A stretch of 9,006 bases of DNA from JAVBRU01 sp031547595 (GTDB taxonomy: Bacteria > Bacillota > Clostridia > Christensenellales > Aristaeellaceae). Positions 1 through 4,479 of this stretch are shown piece after piece. The number at the start of each line of letters is the position of its first letter. Within the stretch, counting starts at the first letter, position 1. The notes below the pieces were generated by a model. That model was not told where the DNA came from. It was given only the letters and a program-made list of their open reading frames with translations, and did not search any database. The translations under genes and the position numbers were made by a program. The DNA is taken from NCBI GenBank assembly GCA_031547595.1, contig JAVBRU010000040.1, positions 1 to 9,006 on the forward strand, written 5' to 3'.

Positions 1-119
1 ACCAGATGGATATGCTGGGTTTCTTGCGAATCCATGCCTGGAATACCAACCGCGAACATGACAAAAAAGCACCCCGTCAACAGTACATTGACGAGGTGTG
101 GGGTCATATGCGTCCTTGA
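1..119 (+). CDS. C-terminal end of a probable phage tail protein (partial)
   Basis: The window opens inside a reading frame (codons starting at base 3) that stops with TGA at 117-119. The 38 visible residues include FLRIHAWNTNREHD and QQYIDEVW. To me this resembles the C-terminus of the small tail-assembly proteins encoded just before the tape-measure gene in Firmicutes siphophages, but the match is from memory and the fragment is short. The context agrees: a tape-measure-like start lies downstream on the same strand at 807. A toxin-antitoxin pair on the opposite strand now separates the two, and the toxin's stop codon begins only two bases after this TGA. It could equally be the end of another prophage gene. 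Confidence 0.45.
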   Translation, partial: QMDMLGFLRIHAWNTNREHDKKAPRQQYIDEVWGHMRP

Positions 120-121
120 TA

Positions 122-436
122 TCAGTTGCCCAGAAATAGCGCTCTAAACGAATCTTGCCTCTGATGCAGGATGCGTACAACAGTGACTTCTTCTGTGTTT
201 GCCAGATAGAAAATGCAATAATTCTCGCACATCAGATAACGATACTCTGTATGAACAGGGATGAGTGCATCCAAAGGGCGGCCACGAGCGGAGAAATCCT
301 CCAACGATAGAATGCCCTTTTTCAGGGCCGCAATAACCCGCCGTGCAGCATCAGGGTTGTTCAAGTCGTCACGAATGTACTGACGGATAGCGGTCAGGTC
401 TTTTTTCGCTTCTTTTGAAACGACGATCTTTGCCAT
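122..436 (-). CDS. RelE/ParE-family toxin of a type II toxin-antitoxin pair
   Basis: This is a complete 104-residue protein with the layout of the RelE/ParE superfamily. It has an N-terminal strand (MAKIVVSKEAKKDL), two helices rich in Lys and Arg (residues about 8-45), and then the C-terminal sheet with EYRYLMCENYCIFYL (64-78) and VTVVRILHQRQD (85-96). The last segment fits the family's basic C-terminal tail. Members either cleave mRNA at the ribosome (RelE-like) or poison DNA gyrase (ParE-like), and the sequence does not tell me which. The ATG lies two bases after the stop of the antitoxin gene. It has a GGAGG site seven bases upstream, inside the antitoxin's last codons, so the two are translationally coupled. 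The antitoxin-first order is normal for this class. Confidence 0.87.
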   Translation of the reverse strand: MAKIVVSKEAKKDLTAIRQYIRDDLNNPDAARRVIAALKKGILSLEDFSARGRPLDALIPVHTEYRYLMCENYCIFYLANTEEVTVVRILHQRQDSFRALFLGN

Positions 437-438
437 TG

Positions 439-684
439 TCAGTCCTCCAGGCCGATAAAAGCCTCTTCTACAGTGAGCCCACCTTCATTGCGGATCGATT
501 CTACACCCTTGGCCAGTTCGGCTAAAAGCTTCACAGTTGCTTGCAGCTTCTCATATTCGGCCAGACTTTGCACGACATATTTGCCGCGACCATTCTTGGT
601 GAGATAGACTGTGGAACCATCATCACAGTGGCCGAGGACCTCACTATAGTTTTTCAGGTCAGAGATCGGGATGATATTGGTCAT
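439..684 (-). CDS. Phd/YefM-family antitoxin
   Basis: This is an 81-residue protein. Its N-terminal half, from MTNIIPISDLKNYSEVL through TVYLTKNGRGKYVVQSL to AEYEKL, is the Phd/YefM fold that dimerises and binds the operator. The C-terminal half (VKLLAELAKGVESIRN and the acidic tail ending in FIGLED) should wrap the toxin. I place the start at the ATG ending at 684. An upstream in-frame TTG at 691-693 touches the GGAAGGAG site, whereas the ATG sits nine bases from it. The protein is expected to neutralise the toxin encoded directly downstream and to repress their common promoter. The pair is intact in an otherwise decayed region, as expected for a self-maintaining module. Confidence 0.87.
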   Translation of the reverse strand: MTNIIPISDLKNYSEVLGHCDDGSTVYLTKNGRGKYVVQSLAEYEKLQATVKLLAELAKGVESIRNEGGLTVEEAFIGLED

Positions 685-707
685 GTGTATCAACTCCTTC
701 CACCATT

Positions 708-736
708 ATTATACCCTAACTTGACGGTAAATTCAA
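708..736 (-). promoter_or_regulatory. Sigma-A-type promoter of the toxin-antitoxin operon
   Basis: On the minus strand there is TTGAAT (731-736), then a 17-base spacer, then a perfect TATAAT (708-713). The antitoxin ATG lies 24 bases further on, behind a GGAAGGAG ribosome site. Both boxes and the spacing are near consensus, so this is a good vegetative promoter giving a very short leader. Autoregulation by the antitoxin is expected for this family, but I could not point to a clear palindromic operator. Confidence 0.75.
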
Positions 737-756
737 CCCGATATTTAATGGCAACT

Positions 757-787
757 AGAGCGTCTTTACAAGGCGCTTTTTCTTTTT
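757..787 (+). terminator. Probable intrinsic terminator before the tape-measure remnant
   Basis: The stem AGCGTC / GGCGCT (759-764 with 772-777, one G-T wobble) closes a seven-base loop and can be extended by weaker pairs. It is followed by a T-rich run with one C (777-787). Its plus-strand direction fits the end of the phage tail transcript entering from the left. The ribosome-site-like GGTGGTGAG and the tape-measure ATG at 807 follow shortly after. The stem is short, so strength is uncertain. Confidence 0.4.
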
Positions 788-806
788 GCGCAGGTGGTGA
801 GTCAGC

Positions 807-1243
807 ATGAGTGAAACGCTCCGCGATCTGGTGGTATCCCTGTCCGTGAACAGCGATAACTTTACCCGGAACATCAAATCCATCAACAAGCAGATCTAGG
901 AAGCACAATCTGCTTTTGTGCGGGCGTCTGCCGGGGTGGAACAGTTTGAGCAGACCACAACAGGCCTGTCCTCCAAACTGAGCACCCTTACGCGCACGCT
1001 CTCTTTGCAGCAAAGTGCTGTAGATCAATACGAGCGGGCGCTATCTGTTGCCGGCGATAAATTGAAGGAATGCCATGACCGTCAGACCGATTATACGGAG
1101 CGCTTGGCCGAGCCAAGAGTAAGCATGACCAGCTTGGAACGGCGGTAGGGGAAGCCACCCAGAAGTTTGAGGAGCTAAAAGCTACCACCGGGGATAACAG
1201 CGAGGCGAATATGGCAAACGGATGCGGCGACGCCAGTGCCTAA
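807..1243 (+). pseudogene. Phage tail tape-measure protein, N-terminal remnant
   Basis: An ATG preceded by a G-rich ribosome site opens MSETLRDLVVSLSVNSDNF, followed by TRNIKSINKQI. This is the typical start of Firmicutes phage tape-measure proteins, which set tail length and are threaded into the tail tube. Helical coiled-coil-like sequence follows (AGVEQFEQTTTGLSSKLSTL, then SVAGDKLKECHDRQTDYTER). Two lesions break it. TAG at 897-899 interrupts the frame, and a missing G near 1112 shifts it. Restoring that G rejoins the frame as ERLAEAKSKHDQLGTAVGEA and then TQKFEELKATTGDNSE. The rejoined frame stops at 1241-1243. Intact tape-measure proteins run to many hundreds of residues, so only the head remains. 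The residues after DNSE no longer look like the family, which suggests the rearrangement junction lies near 1205-1240. Confidence 0.75.
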
Positions 1244-1252
1244 GCTGCAGTC

Positions 1253-1537
1253 ATGTCCTTACCACCACATGCATTTTGTAGTGTACTGACGCTCTTGGTT
1301 ACTCTCTGTGTACTATTGACCGCCTCGGCTGCTTTACAATGTCCTAACTGCGGTTTCTATACTTACACAATAACCCCGTCAAATGATAATTATCGGGGGT
1401 TTGATTCAACGCAACACATACAAACATATTATAACGTATACGAGTGTGCAAGTTGTCTCTTAACTATTCTCTCCTTTCCTTGTCTGCGGGCAGCAGTGGC
1501 ATATATTCTGGCCAGCGGTACTCGCGGATGGGCATGA
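1253..1537 (+). CDS. Doubtful small secreted ORF with two CxxC pairs
   Basis: This 94-codon ORF starts nine bases after the tape-measure remnant ends. It has a plausible signal peptide (hydrophobic LTLLVTLCVLLTASA) followed by LQCPNCGFYTYT and YNVYECASC, two CxxC pairs that could form a zinc ribbon. I do not recognise the family. There is no convincing ribosome site before the ATG at 1253, and the last 25 or so codons run antisense through the end of the gene at 1464-1673. At most the part up to about base 1460 is ancestral and the rest is read-through past a junction. The stretch about 1250-1460 is visibly richer in A+T than its surroundings, consistent with DNA of separate origin. It may well be a non-coding scar. 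Confidence 0.25.
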   Translation: MSLPPHAFCSVLTLLVTLCVLLTASAALQCPNCGFYTYTITPSNDNYRGFDSTQHIQTYYNVYECASCLLTILSFPCLRAAVAYILASGTRGWA

Positions 1538-1673
1538 CCGGATGGGCGGCGTCGTCAAAGACCAGCACCAGCGCCGGAGCAATGTGGTTGTGCTTAGCGA
1601 CGAAATACCAGGCGGTCAGTTTCCCTTCGGCAAGCAGCCGTTTCGCGGTGGTATGGTAGTTGAAGTAAGCCAC
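1464..1673 (-). CDS. Small conserved protein of unknown function (69 aa)
   Basis: I place the start at GTG (1671-1673), nine bases after a strong GGAAGGAG site at 1683-1690. A longer frame up to 1730 would ignore that site and run into the transposase remnant. The product contains AYFNYHTTAKRLLAEGKL, HIAPALVLVFDD and PVMPIREYRWPEYMPLL. I recall small Firmicutes proteins with this FNYHxxAKRLI...ISPALVL...PMPIREHRWxEYLP pattern, often labelled 'thermostable hemolysin delta-VPH' in automatic annotations. I consider that label unsupported as a function. The protein has no signal peptide or membrane span, so it is probably cytosolic. It appears intact although both sides are rearranged: the transposase fragment begins some 40 bases upstream of its start. 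Confidence 0.62.
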   Translation of the reverse strand: MAYFNYHTTAKRLLAEGKLTAWYFVAKHNHIAPALVLVFDDAAHPVMPIREYRWPEYMPLLPADKERRE

Positions 1674-1710
1674 TGCATGACGCTCCTTCCTTACGGGATG
1701 ATGGGTATCA

Positions 1711-2111
1711 GCGTGCGCACAAATGCTCAAAGCGATCCATGCCTAGGAGAGCAAAGCCGCAGCCCTGCGGGAAATGAAACTGAAGGAAGCGGCAAAAAAG
1801 GTCGAGGACGGCATTGAAGAGACCCTGACCTACATTGATTTTCCCTATGGACACTGACTGCGTATTCGCACGAACAACGTCATTGAGCGTCTCAACCGGG
1901 AAATCCGCCGGCGAACAAGGGTCGTGGGCACTTCTCCAGACGGTAGCTCAGCGCTTATGCTCGTATGTGCCAGATTATACCACGTTGCAGGTACCCAATG
2001 GGGCAACAAGGAGTATATGAATATGAATCACCGTCACTTCGCTGGATATCTCTCAGGCACTTTGACTTTATCCTACCAGAGACCTTTTTGCGAAAGATTC
2101 TTGACAATACC
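1711..2111 (+). mobile_element. IS256-family element, 3' remnant with right end
   Basis: Only the right part of the element remains: the C-terminal part of the transposase frame followed by a right-end segment finishing TTTTTGCGAAAGATTCTTGA then CAATACC. This strongly resembles the terminal inverted repeat I know from clostridial IS256 relatives (ends in TTGACACTACC). I could find no matching left end (GGTA.TGTCAAG) in the window, so the element cannot move by itself. It is bounded on the left by the small gene at 1464-1673 and on the right by the cysteine-rich gene. Confidence 0.75.
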
Positions 2112-2139
2112 CACGCGAAGAAAAAATTATATGCTGTAG
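1726..2139 (+). pseudogene. IS256-family transposase, C-terminal fragment
   Basis: Reading in one frame gives LKAIHA-stop-ESKAAALREMKLKEAAKK, then VEDGIEETLTYIDFPYGH-stop-LRIRTNNVIERLNREI, then RRRTRVVGTSPDGSSALMLV and VAGTQWGNKEYMNMNH. This is the conserved C-terminus of IS256/mutator-type transposases, including the region around the last acidic catalytic residue (TNNVIERLNREIRRR). TAG at 1744-1746 replaces an expected Gln codon. TGA at 1855-1857 replaces an expected Trp codon. Relative to the family I remember, about ten residues are missing after ESK. After NMNH (about 2033) the frame runs into the element's non-coding right end and stops at 2137-2139. The gene is inactive. Confidence 0.8.
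2085..2111 (+). repeat. Right terminal inverted repeat of the IS256-family element
   Basis: The sequence TTTTTGCGAAAGATTCTTGA continues to CAATACC. Position at the outer edge after the transposase C-terminus and the TTGACA.TACC ending both fit the family. The partner repeat is absent, so the exact outer base and any target duplication cannot be verified here. Confidence 0.55.
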
Positions 2140-2172
2140 CTTGATTCCTATTGCTTCACTATTACTAGAATA

Positions 2173-2856
2173 TCATCTATCGTCGCACACGTTGTCTGCA
2201 AATTCTTCGCAGGGAGGGATGGGGCAGAAGCCGTAGCTGGGCACAAGGATTTCCACCTTCGCCAGCACCTTGAGCACGATTGTGACGCACACCGTCAGGC
2301 GGAACACGTTGTCGCCGCGATAGGAGCCGGATACGCATACCGCACTGGCCATGCCCTCCATGGTGAAGGGCACAATGGACTCGTCGGGGACAGACAAAAG
2401 CACGTCTTTGTTGACGGTGACAAAGCCTTTGCCGATGTATTCGATGCAGCGGCTATCGGTGAACAGGATGTCAATGGGGATGCGCAGCGTGCCGCGTACA
2501 CGGGCAAAGCAGGGACGGTCGCACAGGCGTTCCACGTTGAGGTTGCTGATATCCACATCCATGGTGCTGGAGCGGCAGCTCTCAAAGGTGATGGGGGGGA
2601 CGGGGGCAGATGTAGGCGGGATGGTCTCGGTGGCGTTGTTGCAGCAGGCATTGCTGTTGCAGCAGCAGGTGTTGACCACCTGGGCATAGCTGAGGATGGT
2701 GACATCAACATTGGTCAGCTGTTCCTGCTGCAAGCAGCTGTCGTATACGCGCTGAACCTGGATGCAGATTTTCTCTTCCAGGCCATCCAGAACGTTGCCG
2801 GCGACGGTGCCGGGGCAGCAAGAAGGATTCGCGTTCTTGTAGGAATAAAAAGACAT
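2173..2856 (-). CDS. Cysteine-rich, probably spore-associated protein of unknown function
   Basis: This 227-residue protein contains 18 cysteines, including CC at 13-14, CCC at 64-66, CC at 71-72, a CDRPC motif at 112-116 and CPIPPC at 211-216. A variable Asn/Pro/Thr linker (residues about 67-90) separates an N-terminal segment (EEKICIQVQRVYDSC, 27-41) from a beta-rich C-terminal domain. That domain contains ITFESCRSS, FARVRGTLRIPIDILFTD, VTVNKDVLLSVPDESIVPF and ITV-like strands ending in VPSYGFCPIPPCEEF. I have seen this architecture in hypothetical proteins of spore-forming Clostridia. A role in a disulphide-linked spore layer is my inference, not shown. There is no signal peptide, as expected for a protein assembled by the mother cell. 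The start has an AAGGAGG site. The C-terminus is short after CDDR and lies about 60 bases from the IS256 right end, so the tail may have been cut. Confidence 0.7.
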   Translation of the reverse strand: MSFYSYKNANPSCCPGTVAGNVLDGLEEKICIQVQRVYDSCLQQEQLTNVDVTILSYAQVVNTCCCNSNACCNNATETIPPTSAPVPPITFESCRSSTMDVDISNLNVERLCDRPCFARVRGTLRIPIDILFTDSRCIEYIGKGFVTVNKDVLLSVPDESIVPFTMEGMASAVCVSGSYRGDNVFRLTVCVTIVLKVLAKVEILVPSYGFCPIPPCEEFADNVCDDR

Positions 2857-2866
2857 ATTTGCTCCT
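2848..2866. repeat. Left arm of the 19-bp inverted repeat
   Basis: This arm pairs with 2963-2981 with one mismatch (2852 with 2977). It covers the start codon of the cysteine-rich gene and three bases of its Shine-Dalgarno sequence. Confidence 0.85.
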
Positions 2867-2962
2867 CCTTATTTGTTTGCCACATGGTAGGATGTGGCAT
2901 TTGGGGTGCAGGTCGCTTATGCGGCCTTCACCACATCCTATGTAGCACCGTAGGTTTGGTGC

Positions 2963-2981
2963 AGGAGCAAATATGTATTTT
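2963..2981. repeat. Right arm of the 19-bp inverted repeat
   Basis: This arm is the partner of 2848-2866. Read on the plus strand it looks like a second ribosome site plus ATG (AGGAGCAAATATG), but the frame it opens closes after eight codons. It lies 15 bases from the stop codon of pgsW. Confidence 0.85.
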
Positions 2982-2995
2982 ATAGGGAGCTCAGG

Positions 2996-4060
2996 TTAAT
3001 GCTTCTTTCTCAAAGTGAAACGGTATGCGATTAGCAGCAGCAGAGAAGCCAGCAAAGTGGCCACAATCCAAGGCCTGGAATAGGCAGTTTGCCAATATAT
3101 CGCGGATACGCCAATCACTGGCGAGAGGGGAGGATCGAAAACAAGGCTGTAGCGCTGGCAGAGAACACGCAGATTGAGCATGGAAATCGTTGGGCACCCG
3201 GCGTTCATATAATGCGCCAGCAGGCCGCTTTTGATAGTCAGTTCATTGATTTTCTTTTGCTTTAAAATGCCTTCTCCAAGGGAATAGCCCGTTTCGTCTC
3301 TTCCCATAGCCAGCACGTGGCCGCCGACGCTGACAAAACCATCAATCGTGCCATACATCGCTGTTCGCCAGGAAAAACTCTCTTCGTAGGAGTCAAAGAC
3401 TGCTATATTCAGGCGTGCAGCGATGGCGTCCAGCTCCGGCTGCTCATCTTCAAAATATGCAGCTTGCATGTTGGCACCCGTATCGCCTTCGCCTCCCCAG
3501 GTGATACCTGCAGGGGCGGTGGCAAGAAGGCCTTGCTGTGCCAGGAATATCAACATTTCTGGCGCGGTGAAAGCTGTTTGATTGGCACCGTAGGTGGATG
3601 CGCCGACGGAAACGGTGTAGATCACCGACACATGCATGCTGTCTGCCGCGCAGAGCAGTGCGATATTGAGCGCCGGAAAAGAGCCGGAGAAACATGCGCC
3701 GATAGTATCGCCGGGCATGATGCCCGCGTCTGTGAGCAGCCGTACGCACAGCGCAGCCATATCGGTGGTGGCGCTGGTTCGCTTGGCCTCCAAAGCGCCG
3801 AGGGTGGTCGTGATAGCGCTACCCGATGTGCCCAGCATGCCGGTGCCTAATATGTCGATTTTTGCATCTTGCTCGATACCGCGGACGGCTTTTTCCTGCC
3901 GAATTGCAGCCATGCAGTCTGCCATGCGCAGCGCCGCAGCGGCCATTGTATCATACTCCGGCACTTTTTGTTGTGACTTGGTAAAGGAAAACACCGAAAA
4001 GCCACCCAAAGCGACAACTGCCGCAAGGGCACAGAGCAATACGCGCTGCAGCCTGCTCAT
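2996..4060 (-). CDS. pgsW: Poly-gamma-glutamate system protein PgsW
   Basis: I recognise this as the PgsW-type protein found with PgsB and PgsC in some Clostridia and Fusobacteria. Its biochemical role is not established. From the chosen start it has 354 residues. An N-terminal membrane anchor (about 7-25, LLCALAAVVALGG) is followed by a large extracytoplasmic domain containing ILGTGMLGTSGSAITTTLG, GACFSGSFPALNIALL, VGASTYGANQTAFT and ITWGGEGDTGANM. A C-terminal membrane segment (IVATLLASLLLLIAYRF) ends in RKKH. I chose ATG at 4058-4060, which overlaps the pgsC stop as ATGA. A GTG at 4075 is in frame but would deepen the overlap to 19 bases without a better ribosome site. It is the last PGA gene of the operon, with no clear terminator before the leader of the next gene. 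It may take the place of PgsA/CapA in these systems, which is inference. Confidence 0.85.
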   Translation of the reverse strand: MSRLQRVLLCALAAVVALGGFSVFSFTKSQQKVPEYDTMAAAALRMADCMAAIRQEKAVRGIEQDAKIDILGTGMLGTSGSAITTTLGALEAKRTSATTDMAALCVRLLTDAGIMPGDTIGACFSGSFPALNIALLCAADSMHVSVIYTVSVGASTYGANQTAFTAPEMLIFLAQQGLLATAPAGITWGGEGDTGANMQAAYFEDEQPELDAIAARLNIAVFDSYEESFSWRTAMYGTIDGFVSVGGHVLAMGRDETGYSLGEGILKQKKINELTIKSGLLAHYMNAGCPTISMLNLRVLCQRYSLVFDPPLSPVIGVSAIYWQTAYSRPWIVATLLASLLLLIAYRFTLRKKH

Positions 4061-4479
4061 AGCACGCCCTGCCACAGCATCAACAATGCCAGAATACCTA
4101 CTACAGCGATTATGGCAAGCAGCGTTTTGAAAAAGCCCTGGCGTTCAAAATCGGCGGCTGCGATGCCCGGGATCAATGAACCCACGATCGAAATATCAAA
4201 GGGCAAGAACGAGAGCAGCCCCAGCCCGCTGCCAAGCAGAAAGGACAGAATCACAGCCACCGCAAATTTGCGCTTGCCATATAGAATCAAAAATCTGGAC
4301 AGCAGCTTCAGGCAGAAGAAGGTGACTACCATGAGGGCAAGGATGCTGAGCAGGCGGGCAGGGGAGCGCAAATACAACGCGAGATAAGCTGGCACCACGA
4401 TGCCGCCGGGCGATATGCGCGTGCATTCGTAGAATAGAATGCTGATCAATACGCCCAGAATCACAATTTCATGCGTCAT
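4057..4479 (-). CDS. pgsC: Poly-gamma-glutamate biosynthesis membrane protein PgsC (CapC)
   Basis: This is a 140-residue integral membrane protein, close to the roughly 150 of the Bacillus protein. Family hallmarks are visible: an N-terminal span ending FYECTRISPGGIVVPAYLAL (17-36, compare ERTGILPAGLVVPGYLAL in Bacillus), SRFLILYGKRKFAVAVI (61-77) and SLIPGIAAADFERQG (101-115). Four or five membrane spans are apparent. With PgsB it forms the membrane-bound ATP-dependent ligase that polymerises glutamate through its gamma-carboxyl. The start overlaps the end of pgsB by 11 bases and has an excellent AAGGAGG site six bases upstream within pgsB, so translation is coupled and the two subunits are probably made together. 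Confidence 0.93.
   Translation of the reverse strand: MTHEIVILGVLISILFYECTRISPGGIVVPAYLALYLRSPARLLSILALMVVTFFCLKLLSRFLILYGKRKFAVAVILSFLLGSGLGLLSFLPFDISIVGSLIPGIAAADFERQGFFKTLLAIIAVVGILALLMLWQGVL

Larger units (their letters stand above)
2848..2981 (-). promoter_or_regulatory. Structured leader of the cysteine-rich gene enclosed by a 19-bp inverted repeat
   Basis: Bases 2853-2866 (ACATATTTGCTCCT) are perfectly complementary to 2963-2976 (AGGAGCAAATATGT). After one mismatch, four further A-T pairs extend this to 18 of 19 (2848-2866 with 2963-2981). In the minus-strand transcript the upstream arm could pair with the ATG (2854-2856) and part of the Shine-Dalgarno (AAGGAGG, 2864-2870). Inside are the hairpin GCACC/GGTGC (2945-2962), a 10-bp stem 2888-2897 with 2931-2940, and within that stem a hairpin at 2911-2926 with one mismatch. 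A competing perfect 7-bp hairpin at 2879-2898 shares bases with the 10-bp stem, so only one of the two can form. The architecture suggests translational control, or an invertible DNA segment. I cannot match it to a known riboswitch class. Confidence 0.5.

Noticed and set aside
685..693. TTG start for the antitoxin three codons upstream
   Set aside because: It abuts the GGAAGGAG site without a usable spacer, while the ATG at 684 has proper spacing.
1105..1120. Programmed ribosomal frameshift in the tape-measure gene
   Set aside because: There is no slippery heptamer, and the gene is already interrupted by an upstream nonsense codon. Phage tail frameshifts occur in the chaperone genes, not at this point of the tape measure.
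897..1857. Stop-codon reassignment (TAG read as Gln), suggested by TAG at expected Gln positions in both the tape-measure and transposase remnants
   Set aside because: A TGA at an expected Trp, a frameshift and large truncations in the same pieces point to ordinary decay. The other genes in the window use normal stops and contain no internal TAG.
2295..2711. Frames overlapping the cysteine-rich gene on both strands
   Set aside because: They lack ribosome sites and motifs, and the frame at 2173-2856 has a strong Shine-Dalgarno and coherent domain pattern.
4061..4075. GTG start for pgsW five codons upstream
   Set aside because: The ATG at 4060 forms a standard ATGA overlap with pgsC. The GTG offers no better ribosome site and adds a longer overlap.
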